Assembly (NCBI GenBank): GCA_963713695.1
Contig: CAVQMU010000001.1
Coordinates: 62,001-126,000, forward strand
Source: Rhodoblastus sp963713695
GTDB taxonomy: Bacteria; Pseudomonadota; Alphaproteobacteria; Rhizobiales; Beijerinckiaceae
Direction: 5' to 3'
DNA length: 64,000 bases
In this document: piece after piece, positions 53,259 to 62,608 of the stretch
Layout of the letters: every line of letters starts with the position of its first letter
Numbering within the stretch: position 1 is the stretch's first letter
The notes under the pieces: generated by a model
Databases searched by the model: none
What the model was told of the DNA's origin: nothing
Seen by the model: only the letters and a program-made list of their open reading frames with translations
Position numbers and translations under genes: made by a program

Positions 53259-55968
53259 ACGATATGAATGATTCCAACAATTCCGGCGACAAGACCCTGA
53301 GCGTACAGCCGAGCAAGACGCTGTCGCTCAAGCGTCCCGTCGAGCAAGGCGTCGTACGCCAGAGCTTTTCACACGGGCGCTCGAAGGCTGTTGTAGTCGA
53401 GAAGGTCAAGCGCCGCGCCCATGGGCCGGGCGAAGCCGCTCCCGTCGCGCCCAGGGCCGCCACGCCGGCTGCGCCCGCCGCTCCGGCTCCCGCGCCCGTT
53501 GCGCCGCAAGCCGCTTCCCCCGGCGTCGCGCGTCCCCCGGTCAAACCCGCCGCGCCGCGTCCGCAGACCGGCGTCGTCCTGCGCACCCTGTCCGACGACG
53601 ATATCGAGCGTCGCGCGCGGGCGCTGACCGACGCCCGCGCCCGCGAGGAGGAAGACCGCAAGCGCCAGGAGGCCGACGCGCGCGCCCGCGCCGAGCGCGA
53701 AGCCCGTGAGCGCACGGAACGCGACGCCGCCGAAGCCCGCAAGAAGGAAGAGGAAACGCGCCTGACCCGCGAGGCGGAAGCCAAGCGCCGGTCGGAGGAG
53801 GAAGCGCGCCGCCGCCTCGCTCCCGCCGGTTCGGCCGCCGCCGAAAGCGACCCCAGCGTGACCCTTTCGCAGACTTCGCGGAACACCGGCCGTCCGCAAC
53901 AGATCATCTTCAACACGCCCAGGCCCGCCGCGCCGCCGGCGCCCGCCGCTGCCGCCGAAAGCCGGACCACGCCCGCCGCCCCTGCCGGCGCTGGCGCCGG
54001 CACGCCCCTGCGGCGCATCATCACGCCGCCGAAGCTGGCCGTACCCGCGGTCAAGCCGAGCCGCACCGGCGCGATGAAGGATCGCGGCCGCCTGACCGTG
54101 ACCAGCGCCACGGCCAGCGACGGCGAGGAGCGCACGCGCTCCGTCGCCTCGTTCCGCCGTCGCACCCAGCGCCTCAAGGGCGTGGTGGAGCAGAAGGAAC
54201 GGCTGTCGCGCGAAGTGGTGCTGCCCGAAACCATCACAATCCAGGAACTCGCCAACCGCATGTCGGAACGCGGCGTGGACGTGATCAAGCTCCTGATGAA
54301 ACAGGGGCAGATGCTCAAGATCACCGACGTGATCGACGCCGACACGGCCGAGCTCATCGCCGTCGAACTCGGCCACACCGTCAAGCGCGTCGCCGAATCC
54401 GACGTCGAGGAAGGCCTGTTCGATACGCCCGACGACGAAGACAACCTGCAGCCGCGTCCGCCCGTCGTGACCATCATGGGCCATGTCGACCACGGCAAGA
54501 CCTCGCTGCTCGACGCCATCCGCAAGGCCAATGTCGTGTCTGGCGAAGCCGGCGGCATCACCCAGCACATCGGCGCCTACCAGGTGGAGTCGCCGCTCGG
54601 CGGCAGACGATCACCTTCCTCGATACGCCCGGCCACGCCGCCTTCACCGCCATGCGCGCCCGCGGCGCCAAGGTCACCGACATCGTCGTGCTGGTGGTCG
54701 CGGCCGACGACGGCGTCATGCCGCAGACGATCGAAGCGATCCATCACGCCCGCGCAGCCGGCGTGCCGCTGATCGTCGCGATCAACAAGATCGACAAGCC
54801 CGACGCCAAGCCCGAGCGCGTGCGCACCGAACTGCTGCAGTATGAAGTGCAGGTCGAAAGCCTCGGCGGCGATACGCTGGAAATCGAGGTCTCGGCCAAG
54901 CAGCAGACCAATCTCGACAAATTGCTCGAAACCATCACCCTGCAGGCCGAAGTGCTCGACCTCAAGGCCAATCCCGACCGCGCCGCCGAAGGCACGGTCA
55001 TAGAGGCGCGGCTCGATCGCGGCCGCGGCCCGGTCGCCTCGGTCCTGGTGCAGCGCGGCACGCTCAGCGTCGGCAACATCATCGTCGCCGGTTCGCAATG
55101 GGGCCGCGTTCGCGCGCTGATCGACGACAAGGGTCAGAATTGCGCCCATGCGGGCCCGTCGTTCCCGGTCGAAATCCTCGGCTTTTCCGGCGCGCCGGAA
55201 GCCGGCGACCGCGTCGCCGTGGTCGAATCGGAAGCGCGCGCCCGCGAAATCACCGAATATCGCGAGCGCCAGAAGCGCGACCAGGCCGCCGCGCGCGGCG
55301 GCTCGGCCCGCTCGTCGCTCGCCGACATGATGAGCCAGCTCAAGACCGCGGGCCGCAAGGAATTCCCGCTTGTCATCAAGGGCGACGTGCAGGGTTCGGT
55401 CGAAGCGATCGTCGCCGCGCTCGACAAGCTGGGCACCGAGGAGGTCATGGCGCGGATCGTCCATGCCGGCGCCGGCGGCATTACCGAATCCGACATTACG
55501 CTGGCGGAAGCCTCGAAGGCGGCGGTGATCGGCTTCAACGTCCGCGCCCACAAGGAAGCCCGCGAGTCTGCCGAGCAGCTCGGCATCGAGATCCGTTATT
55601 ACAACATCATCTACAATCTCGTGGACGATGTGAAAGCCGCCATGTCTGGGCTGCTCGCGCCGACGTTGCGCGAAACGATGCTCGGCAATGCGCAGATCCG
55701 CGAAGTGTTCAACATTTCCAAGATCGGCAAGGTCGCCGGCTGTCTCATCACCGACGGCGTCGTGGAGCGTGGCCAGCATGTGCGCCTCATCCGCGACAAT
55801 GTGGTGGTGCACGAGGGCAAGCTTTCGACGCTCAAGCGCTTCAAGGACGAGGTCAAGGAAGTGCAGTCCGGCCAGGAATGTGGCATGGCCTTCGAAAACT
55901 ATCAGGATATGCGCGCGGGCGACGTGATCGAGTGCTACCGCGTCGAGGAGATCAAGAGGAGTTTGTGA
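53255..55968 (+). CDS. infB: Translation initiation factor IF-2, frameshifted
   Basis: IF-2 delivers initiator tRNA to the 30S subunit. A long Ala/Arg/Glu-rich N-terminal region leads to an IF2_N domain (LANRMSERGVDVIKLLMKQG). The GTPase domain has G1 IMGHVDHGKTSLLDAIRK, G3 DTPGHAAF and G4 AINKIDKP. Domains II-IV follow, ending RAGDVIECYRVEEIKRSL. A missing C near 54604 (GGCGGCAG for GGCGGCCAG) shifts the frame between ESPLGG and TITFLDTPG. Corrected length is about 904 residues. This essential gene cannot be truly broken, so the base is almost certainly an error. Confidence 0.96.
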
Positions 55969-55984
55969 TCTTCTCTATTGTTTG

Positions 55985-56007
55985 CCGGCCGCGCTTTGCG
56001 CGGCCGG
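55985..56007. terminator. Strong GC hairpin after infB
   Basis: CCGGCCGCGC and GCGCGGCCGG form a perfect 10-bp stem with loop TTT, 17 bases after the infB stop. There is no U-run, so it may be an attenuator or an RNase protection site within the operon. Confidence 0.4.
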
Positions 56008-56025
56008 AGTCCCTCGCGTCAGCTT

Positions 56026-56064
56026 GGCGTCGCATTCGCTCCTAGCCCCGCCAAAAGGGGCGGG
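56026..56064. repeat. Intergenic element with hairpin, copy B
   Basis: GGCGTCGCATTCGCTCCT is followed by a hairpin (CCCGCC, loop AAAAGG, GGCGGG at 56047-56064). The head matches the element after ybaB at 25579-25613. It lies between infB and rbfA. Confidence 0.45.
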
Positions 56065-56133
56065 CGGGATTGACGACCGACCGGCGCGAATTTGGCCGCG
56101 CCATCGAGCCGGCGGGTTTTCCAAGAGGCAAAA

Positions 56134-56586
56134 ATGTCCAGGTCCCATCAAAAGGGCGGCGAGCCGAGCCAACGGATGTTGCGCGTCGCCGAGCTGATCC
56201 GACACGCCGTGGCGCAACTGCTTGCGCGCGGCGAAATCAACGATCCCGATCTCGTGGGGTTGGTCGTCACCGTGCCCTCGGTCCGAATGAGCCCGGATCT
56301 GAAGCTCGCCACTGTCTACATCATGCCGCTCGGCGGCCAGAGGCAGGAAGAGATCTGCGCCATCCTCGACCGGCACAAGAAGTTTTTGCGCGGCGAGATC
56401 GCGCATCAGGTCAATCTCAAATATCGCGCCCGAAATCCGCTTCAAGGTGGACGAGAGCTTCGCCAATGCGGCGAAGATCGACGCGCTCCTGCAAACGAGC
56501 AAGGTCGCGCAAGATCTTCAGGACGACCTTGGCGAGGAGCCTCGGAGGATGGCGCGGACGAGCCGCGCCAGGACAAGGCCTCTTGA
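56134..56586 (+). CDS. rbfA: 30S ribosome-binding factor A, frameshifted
   Basis: RbfA acts late in 30S assembly and cold adaptation. The N-terminus has QRMLRVAELIRHAVAQLLAR, then VTVPSVRMSPDLKLATVYIM and GQRQEEICAILDRHKKFLRG. An indel near 56433 moves to the frame with APEIRFKVDESFANAAKID and LLQTSKVAQDLQDDLGEE, and a second near 56535 restores the original frame for the acidic tail, SEDGADEPRQDKAS, ending at 56586. About 150 residues. The stop overlaps the truB start. Confidence 0.92.
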   Translation: MSRSHQKGGEPSQRMLRVAELIRHAVAQLLARGEINDPDLVGLVVTVPSVRMSPDLKLATVYIMPLGGQRQEEICAILDRHKKFLRGEIAHQVNLKYRARNPLQGGRELRQCGEDRRAPANEQGRARSSGRPWRGASEDGADEPRQDKAS

Positions 56587-57491
56587 GCGCGCCGCGCTCG
56601 ACGCGGGTCGAAGTCAATGGCTGGATCGTGCTCGACAAGCCGGTCGGCATGACGTCGACCCAGGCCGTGTCGAGAGCTCAAGCGCCTGTTCAACGCCAAA
56701 AAGGCCGGTCACGCCGGCACGCTCGACCCCCTCGCCAGCGGCATCCTTCCCGTCGCCTTCGGAGAAGCGACGAAAACCGTGCCTTTCGTGCAGGATGGCG
56801 AGAAGGCCTATCGCTTCACCGTTCAATGGGGCGTGGAGACTGATAGCGACGACGCCGAGGGCAAGGTGACGCAGACAAGCGACGCCCGGCCCGAGCCAGG
56901 CGCAGGTTGCGGCGCTGCTGCCCAGTTTCACGGGCGAAATCATGCAGCGCCCGCCCGCTTTCTCGGCAATCAAAGATCAATGGCGAACGCGCCTATGACC
57001 TTGCGCGCGACGGCGAGATCGTCGATCTCGCGCCACGCCCGGTTCAAATCCATGCGCTGCGCCTTGTTTCCTGCGATCCCGATTGCGCCGTGCTTGAAGC
57101 CGAATGCGGCAAGGGCACTTATGTCCGCGCCATCGCCCGCGATCTCGGCCGCGCGTTGGGCTGTCTCGGCCATGTCGTAGCGCTGCGGCGCACACGGGTC
57201 GGGCCGTTCTTCGAGGCGGATTCGACGCCGCTGGCCGAACTTCTCGATGCGCCGGAGCAGGCGCAGGGGGCCATGCTGAGCGTCGAGGCCGGACTGTCCG
57301 AACTGCCCTGTGTCGTTCTTGACCGGACGGGCGCCGCGCGCTTGCGCCGAGGACAGTCGGTGATCCTGCGCGGGCGCGACGCGCCCTCGGAAGGCGCCGC
57401 TTATGCTGTCTGCTCTGGCGTGGTGATCGCTTCGGGGGTGGTCGAGGCGGGCGAATTCATGCCAAACCGCGTATTCAATCTACCGTTCTGA
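56583..57491 (+). CDS. truB: tRNA pseudouridine(55) synthase TruB, frameshifted
   Basis: TruB makes pseudouridine 55 in tRNA. VNGWIVLDKPVGMTSTQAVS precedes the catalytic AGHAGTLDPLASGILPVAFG with the essential Asp, then EKAYRFTVQWGVETDSDDAE and GKGTYVRAIARDLGRALG. Three single-base insertions (near 56673, 56891 and 56973) sum to three, so the C-terminus returns to the starting frame. A TTG at 56583 overlapping the rbfA stop is the likely start. Corrected length is about 301 residues. In most relatives rpsO follows directly; here a 5.1-kb block intervenes. Confidence 0.94.
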
Positions 57492-57497
57492 AACGCT

Positions 57498-57860
57498 TCA
57501 AAGTTGGGCCCTTTGCTCGCGATGATGTTCGTCCCATAATTCCGTCACGGCGATGGTCGTGACGATCACGCCTATGCCGACAAAGGCGCCAACCGCGTCG
57601 CCGTCGCGATGGAATTCCAGAATCCAGGGCGCCGAGACAAGCCACAATCCCGCGAAAAGATTGACCCATTCTTCCCATTCGGAGAAATGCAACGTCGCCG
57701 CCAAGGAAGCGAGCGCGATGACGATGGCGCTGACCCAGGCGGCCTTCGCGGCGACGCTTACGTCTATAAATCCCATCAGCCAGGGCGAAACGAAGAGCAG
57801 AGCTGAGAGGCACAAGCTGACACGGTCAAGCCGACCTTGATTGTCGGCGGCTTTGGGCAT
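57498..57860 (-). CDS. SPW-repeat membrane protein
   Basis: A 120-residue membrane protein with two SPW motifs: FVSPWLMGF near residue 22 and VSAPWILEF near residue 75, each within a transmembrane segment, and four hydrophobic helices in all. PF03779 SPW proteins have no known function and are often stress- or envelope-linked. The start at 57860 gives the family N-terminus (PKAADNQGRLDR). It lies opposite to truB, at the left edge of the block between truB and rpsO. Confidence 0.8.
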   Translation of the reverse strand: MPKAADNQGRLDRVSLCLSALLFVSPWLMGFIDVSVAAKAAWVSAIVIALASLAATLHFSEWEEWVNLFAGLWLVSAPWILEFHRDGDAVGAFVGIGVIVTTIAVTELWDEHHREQRAQL

Positions 57861-57995
57861 TGAGAGATGAACCACGAGGACGCCCCTGTTTTTGGCGCGG
57901 CGATACGCCTTTTTTGTAAAACCTCCGAAGCACGCCAGAGTTCCCAAGGCATTGCGGATGGCGGGACGCCAACTTGTCGACGTCCCGCCAAAAGA

Positions 57996-59123
57996 TCACT
58001 TCACCACGAATTCGATGCGGCGATTTTCGGCGCGGCCTTCGGGCGTATCGTTGGATGCGATCGGCTTTTCCTGGCCGTAGCCGGTCGCGGTCAGACGCGC
58101 GGCGTCGGCGCCGCCGCTTTTCAGCAGGGCGACAACGGCTTCGGCGCGGCGCTGCGACAGCGCCTTGTTGGCGGCCGCGTCGCCCACCGTGTCAGTGTGT
58201 CCGGCCACTTCGATCTTGGTTTCCGCGCAACGAGCAAGGGTCGCGTTGATCCTGCCGATGAGGGCTTTCAACTCGTCCGAAACCTTGGCGCTGCCGGTCT
58301 CGAACTTGACGTTTTCACCGGCCGCCAAGCCGGACAGCGCCGTCTGGCAAGCCGCCGCCGCGAGAGGGCCGGTTGCCGGGAGGGCTTTTGCAGCTGCGAT
58401 GGCAGCGGCTTTCTTGTCGGCAAGTGACGACGCAACGGCTTTCGCGGCAGCCGCCTTGTCCGCAGCCTCCTTGTCCGCAGCTGATTTGTCTGCAGCTGAG
58501 TTGGCGACTGCGGCCTGATCCGCCGCAGCCTTGTCCTTGGCGGCTTTGTCGGCAGCCGCCTTTTCCGCAGCGGCCTTGGCATCGGCTACGCCGGGGATTT
58601 CCGCCACTTCGCTCACCATGCGGATGCTTCCGTTCTGCAGGATGCCGTCAGCGATGGCGGCGCGCTTGGCGGCGTCGCCGGCGGTCACGGCCAGCAAGGC
58701 GTCGCGTCCGTCAATGCCGACATCAAGCGCATTGCCGCCGGCGGCAGTCGCCGCGTCGCCGGCAATCGCCTTCAGCGCTGTCTCGGTCGCCCCCTGCATC
58801 ATCGCGTTCGAGCAAATCCAGACCAGTCCAGCAACCAGGAAAGACCCCCACATATACGCTCGAATCTTGCCGGGCGCGCCGGCCTGCGCGCCGACGACGA
58901 AGGCGACCAGGGAGAGAATACCGGTCTCGAGCCAGAGGGCGGGGCGTCCATTGAGCACATGCGCGAAATCGGCGATGCCTCCCAGCGCAAGCAGCGCCGC
59001 AGCGACAAAGAACCATTTCGGGCGGCTCGAACTGTCGTCGCCATGCGCGGATTTGGCGCCAAGAAAACCGAGAGCCGCTATGACGGCCAGCCAGCCCCAA
59101 TAATGTGAAAGCAGGTAAGTCAT
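57996..59123 (-). CDS. Membrane protein with C-terminal OmpA domain
   Basis: A 375-residue protein. Three hydrophobic segments lie in the N-terminal third (WGWLAVIAALGFLGA, WFFVAAALLALGGIA, then LETGILSLVAFVVGA and YMWGSFLVAGLVWIC). A DUF-like stretch with DVGIDGRDALLAV is followed by a strongly helical Ala/Lys/Asp repeat (KAAADKAAKDKAAADQAA and on, residues about 205-265). The C-terminal OmpA domain binds peptidoglycan: VAGHTDTVGDAAANKALSQR and GYGQEKPIASNDTPEGRAEN. So it probably spans from the inner membrane to the cell wall. Related proteins are often found in Rhizobiales; function unknown. Confidence 0.82.
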   Translation of the reverse strand: MTYLLSHYWGWLAVIAALGFLGAKSAHGDDSSSRPKWFFVAAALLALGGIADFAHVLNGRPALWLETGILSLVAFVVGAQAGAPGKIRAYMWGSFLVAGLVWICSNAMMQGATETALKAIAGDAATAAGGNALDVGIDGRDALLAVTAGDAAKRAAIADGILQNGSIRMVSEVAEIPGVADAKAAAEKAAADKAAKDKAAADQAAVANSAADKSAADKEAADKAAAAKAVASSLADKKAAAIAAAKALPATGPLAAAACQTALSGLAAGENVKFETGSAKVSDELKALIGRINATLARCAETKIEVAGHTDTVGDAAANKALSQRRAEAVVALLKSGGADAARLTATGYGQEKPIASNDTPEGRAENRRIEFVVK

Positions 59124-59270
59124 ATTGAATCCGCCCCTTGCGTCATTTGCCGCGTTCGGCGGCTGTGCGATAAGTCTTAGCTTAGCCAAAGGCGGCGTCC
59201 GCGCCTAGGTCGAGATCAAAAATGCCATGGCGTCGCGAGGCGTCTCGTTTTTGAGGGGCGCGGCTCCCAC

Positions 59271-60248
59271 ATGGTGGTTAGAAAAAAAAGAGGAAGGGTC
59301 GTCTTGCTGCGCGGAAAAGGTCAGCCGCCATGGACGCGCCGCCGGGTTTTGGCCGGGGGCCTCTGCCTGTGCTGCCTGCCCTCGCTCGCGCGCCCGGAAA
59401 ATTTCGACATCGAGGAAGTCGCTCCCTCCGTGTTCATGCGCCGCGGGGTGAACGAAGAAGCCAGCGCCGCCAATCTCGACGCGATCGCCAATATCGGCTT
59501 CATCCTCGGCGACGAGTCCGTCCTGGTCACCGAAACCGGCGGCAGTCTCGCCGACGGGCAATGGCTGCGCAAAAAAATTCGGGAAAAGACGGACAAGCCG
59601 ATCAAATATGTCGTCCTGAGCCATGTCCATCCCGATCACGTCTTTGGCGCCGGCGCCTTTCTCGACGACAGGCCCGAATTTATCGGCCACCATGCATTGC
59701 CCGGCGCGCTGGGCGCTCGCGGAAGCTTTTACCGTGAGCGGCTGGTCGGCATCCTGGGCGAAGCCAGGGTCGGCCCCGTCGTCATGCCGACGCGCACGGT
59801 CCGGGGCGAGGACGAGATTGACCTCGGCAATCGCGTCGTCAGCCTCAAGGCGCATCCGGCGGCGCACACGACGACCGACCTTTCGCTGCTCGACCGCAAG
59901 ACTGGCCTGTTCCTGCCGGCAGACCTGCTGTTTGTCGGACGCATGCCCTCGATCGACGGCAGCCTGACCGGCTGGATCGGCGAACTGGAAAACATGCAGA
60001 AAATTGGATATGAAAAGACGGTCCCGGGCCATGGACCTGTGGTCGTCCAATTTCGTCCCGCCGCCGAGGCCTTGCTGAAATATCTGAAAACGATCCGTGA
60101 CGGCGTGCATGCGGAGCTGGAAGCCAACGGCTCGATCGAAGGGGCCATGGCGACGGTCGGTCTCTCGGAGCGGGAACGCTGGGCGCTTTTCGACGATTAC
60201 AACCAGCGCAATGTCGCCGAAGCCTTCAAAGAGCTTGAATGGCAATAG
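59271..60248 (+). CDS. Quinoprotein relay system zinc metallohydrolase (MBL fold)
   Basis: A 325-residue metallo-beta-lactamase-fold protein. A Tat-like signal (RRRVLAGGLCLCCLPSLARP) precedes the zinc site SHVHPDHVFGAGAFL, with a second His in HPAAHTTTDLSL and LLFVGRMPSIDGS, and HGPV near the end. This pattern matches the quinoprotein relay zinc metallohydrolase 2 group, which co-occurs with PQQ-dependent alcohol dehydrogenases. It is the first of three genes that go together. Its chemistry is unknown. Confidence 0.85.
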   Translation: MVVRKKRGRVVLLRGKGQPPWTRRRVLAGGLCLCCLPSLARPENFDIEEVAPSVFMRRGVNEEASAANLDAIANIGFILGDESVLVTETGGSLADGQWLRKKIREKTDKPIKYVVLSHVHPDHVFGAGAFLDDRPEFIGHHALPGALGARGSFYRERLVGILGEARVGPVVMPTRTVRGEDEIDLGNRVVSLKAHPAAHTTTDLSLLDRKTGLFLPADLLFVGRMPSIDGSLTGWIGELENMQKIGYEKTVPGHGPVVVQFRPAAEALLKYLKTIRDGVHAELEANGSIEGAMATVGLSERERWALFDDYNQRNVAEAFKELEWQ

Positions 60249-60256
60249 GAGGAAAC

Positions 60257-61090
60257 ATGAAAGCGAATCGGAAGATGATCGCCGCCTGCCTGCTGCTCGG
60301 CGTCTCCGTCACCGCCGCGCGCACCCCCGCACATGCGCAATCTCCGGCCGGAGATCCCGAGCAGGCCGCGCGCGAAAGCCGCTGGCAGGACCTGGAAAAA
60401 GGCCTGTTCGCCGGCAAGACGGCGGCGCCGGCGGGCGATCTGGTGACGCTCGAGGCGCCCGTGCGCGCGGAAGACGCCGCGCTCGTGCCGATGACGGTGC
60501 GGCTGGCCAGGGCGGAAGACGTCAAGGAGCTCTATCTCGTCATCGACGACAATCCCTCGCCGGTCGCGGCCCACTTCACCTTCGGTCCGGCCGCCGATCC
60601 GCATGTGCTCAAGATGCGTGTGCGCGTGAACACCTATACCGACGTTCATGCCGTTGCCGTGCTGAAGGACGGATCGCTGATCTCGGACATGAAATTCGTG
60701 AAAGCTTCGGGCGGTTGCTCCGCGCCCATGGGGGCGAGCGACGAGGAAGCCATGAAGGGAATGGGCGAGATGCGGCTGAAATTCGCGGGCGCCGCGACGC
60801 CGGGGGTTCCCTCCGAGGCCAAGCTGATGGTGCGGCATCCCAACTTCAACGGCATGCAGATGAACCAGGAAACGCGCATGTATACGCCCGCGCGGTTCAT
60901 CGACCGGGTCGAGGTCAAAGACGGCGACCAGCTCGTCTTCGAACTTTCGACCGGCATTTCGCTCGCCACCGATCCGGTGCTCTCCTTCGGCCTGATCCCG
61001 CAGAAGGACGGCAAGGTGACGGTCACTGCGCATGACAGCGAGAACGGCAGCTGGCGGCAGGCGTTTGACGCGCCGACTGCGACCAACTGA
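60257..61090 (+). CDS. Quinoprotein dehydrogenase-associated SoxYZ-like carrier
   Basis: A 277-residue exported protein with a signal peptide (ANRKMIAACLLLGVSVTAAR) in which SoxY-like and SoxZ-like domains are fused. The SoxY half has LVTLEAPVRAEDAALVPMTV and the carrier cysteine in KASGGCSAPMGASDEEA. The SoxZ half has AKLMVRHPNFNGMQMNQETR, then YTPARFIDRVEVKDGDQLVF. The family is found with PQQ-dependent dehydrogenases. An AGGAGGA ribosome site lies before the ATG at 60257, nine bases after the metallohydrolase stop. Confidence 0.88.
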   Translation: MKANRKMIAACLLLGVSVTAARTPAHAQSPAGDPEQAARESRWQDLEKGLFAGKTAAPAGDLVTLEAPVRAEDAALVPMTVRLARAEDVKELYLVIDDNPSPVAAHFTFGPAADPHVLKMRVRVNTYTDVHAVAVLKDGSLISDMKFVKASGGCSAPMGASDEEAMKGMGEMRLKFAGAATPGVPSEAKLMVRHPNFNGMQMNQETRMYTPARFIDRVEVKDGDQLVFELSTGISLATDPVLSFGLIPQKDGKVTVTAHDSENGSWRQAFDAPTATN

Positions 61091-61091
61091 C

Positions 61092-61646
61092 ATGCGGGTT
61101 TTTTATCTGCCTCTGCTTCTCGCGCTGGCGGGTCCGGTTCGCGCGGAAGTCGCCGAGCCCGCGGGCCTGTTCAACGGCCCGATTCACGGCGAGACGCCGA
61201 AGACGCTGGCCGGCGCCAAGGTTATCGACGCCGACGCCACGGCCAGGCTGAAAGAGCAGGGCGCGCTGCTGATCGATGTCGCGGAAACGCCGAGAAAACC
61301 GGACAAGGTGGCAAGCGGCGCGACAAGCGACATTCCCTGGACGCCCATCCACTACACGATCCCCGGCGCGGTCTGGCTGGCCAATGCGGGCTCTGGCGAC
61401 CCCGACCCCGCCTGGCAGGAGCGGTTTTCGGCGCGCATATCCGCCCTGACCGGCGGCGACAAGCAAAAGCCCGTGGTCTCATTCTGCCATCCGCGCTGCT
61501 GGGGAAGCTGGAACGCCGCCAAGCGGCTGGTGATGCTGGGCTATGCCCATGTCTACTGGTTTCCGGGCGGGGTCGAGGGCTGGCAGGAGAAGTTTCCCGC
61601 CGCGACGGTCAAGGAAGATGCGGCCTGGAACGAGAACAAACGCTGA
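61092..61646 (+). CDS. PQQ-dependent catabolism-associated CXXCW-type rhodanese-like protein
   Basis: A 184-residue protein with a signal peptide (RVFYLPLLLALAGPVRAEVA). The rhodanese-like part contains LLIDVAETPRKPD, IPGAVWLANAG and the signature FCHPRCWGSWNAAKRLVMLG, where the Cys pair and Trp match the family. VYWFPGGVEGWQEKFP follows. It starts two bases after the SoxYZ-like gene stop, so the three relay genes form an operon. The family is linked to PQQ-dependent alcohol oxidation. Confidence 0.88.
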   Translation: MRVFYLPLLLALAGPVRAEVAEPAGLFNGPIHGETPKTLAGAKVIDADATARLKEQGALLIDVAETPRKPDKVASGATSDIPWTPIHYTIPGAVWLANAGSGDPDPAWQERFSARISALTGGDKQKPVVSFCHPRCWGSWNAAKRLVMLGYAHVYWFPGGVEGWQEKFPAATVKEDAAWNENKR

Positions 61647-61655
61647 CCCGACAGA

Positions 61656-62114
61656 TCAGGCGTCCCGGGACCTTTCAAGGTTTTCTGCAAGGCGTTCAAG
61701 CAAAGTCTTGAACTGCCGCAAGTCGCCCTCCGGCATGTTTGCGCTGGCGAGGGCGTTGACCGCCGAGGCTTCCTCCGTCAGCGGCCTATGCAGGTCTTTC
61801 GCCTTTTCGGTGAGGAACACCTGGATTCGTTTGCGGCTTTTGGGATCGGGACGACAAGCGACCAGACCGTCGCGCTCCATGCGTTTCAGCGTGTTTGCGA
61901 TGGTCGGCTGTTCGTAATCGAGGCGGCGGGCGATTTCCGTCTGGGTCAGCCCTTCCTTCTCCCAGAGCAGCAATAACAAGGGAAAGGGACCGAGCGCCAC
62001 GCCATGCCCGGCGAGGCGCTTGTCCAGCGCCCTGGCGAACAGGCGGGCGAGACGATTGACGAGAAATCCCAGGCTGTCCTGTTTGTCGAAGCGCTGGCTT
62101 GCGGGCTCGCTCAT
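61656..62114 (-). CDS. MarR family transcriptional regulator
   Basis: A 152-residue winged-helix regulator. GFLVNRLARLFARALDKRLA begins the dimerisation helix; the DNA-binding region is GLTQTEIARRLDYEQPTIAN and TLKRMERDGLVACRPDPKSR, followed by the wing KRIQVFLTEKAK. The start at 62114 overlaps the upstream membrane gene's stop by four bases. Two ATAGC-AA-GCTAT palindromes lie before the operon and are candidate self-operators. The ligand is unknown; it converges on the relay triad. Confidence 0.9.
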   Translation of the reverse strand: MSEPASQRFDKQDSLGFLVNRLARLFARALDKRLAGHGVALGPFPLLLLLWEKEGLTQTEIARRLDYEQPTIANTLKRMERDGLVACRPDPKSRKRIQVFLTEKAKDLHRPLTEEASAVNALASANMPEGDLRQFKTLLERLAENLERSRDA

Positions 62115-62590
62115 GTTTTCTCGTTCTCGTTTTTCGCGCGACGCGCAAAGATCCATTTTGGCTTGAAGACGCCGATCGCGACCAGGGTCAGCGTCAGCAG
62201 AACATTCACGCCGCCCGCGACATGTTCAACTGTCAGGGCGGCGCCGATTTCGTCAAGGCTGCCGCCGGCCAACGTCGTTTTTCCCGCGGGAATGACGAGG
62301 GTGACGGCTATGGTCAGCACCGCAAGGGCGAGACCGGCATGGGCGAAGATCCAGGGATGGCGCCAAGGCGCGAGTTTGGACTGGAAAGCCATCCACAGGC
62401 CCGACACTATGGCGAGCATCAGGCCGGGCATGGTCAGCAGGCGCGTTGCAGCGGCGATTTCAGCGCGGGCGAAGGCGAAGTCTTTCGCGCCCGGCGCGCC
62501 GCCGAGCTGGCCCGCGACGATATGGGCGAAAATCGAGCCGAGAAACAGGGCCAGGCCCAGGATATGCAATGTCTTGGCGAAGCGATACAT
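62111..62590 (-). CDS. DUF2269-like integral membrane protein
   Basis: A 159-residue protein with four transmembrane helices: RFAKTLHILGLALFLGSIFA, LLTMPGLMLAIVSGLWMAFQ, FAHAGLALAVLTIAVTLVIP and GVNVLLTLTLVAIGVFKPKW. The first helix carries a conserved His (TLHILG), and another lies in HIVAGQ, both typical of the DUF2269/CopD-like membrane group, which may bind heme or metal. It is the first gene of a two-gene operon with marR. The symbol and substrate are unknown. Confidence 0.75.
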   Translation of the reverse strand: MYRFAKTLHILGLALFLGSIFAHIVAGQLGGAPGAKDFAFARAEIAAATRLLTMPGLMLAIVSGLWMAFQSKLAPWRHPWIFAHAGLALAVLTIAVTLVIPAGKTTLAGGSLDEIGAALTVEHVAGGVNVLLTLTLVAIGVFKPKWIFARRAKNENEKT

Positions 62591-62608
62591 GGCTGCCTCC
62601 ACAGAAAG

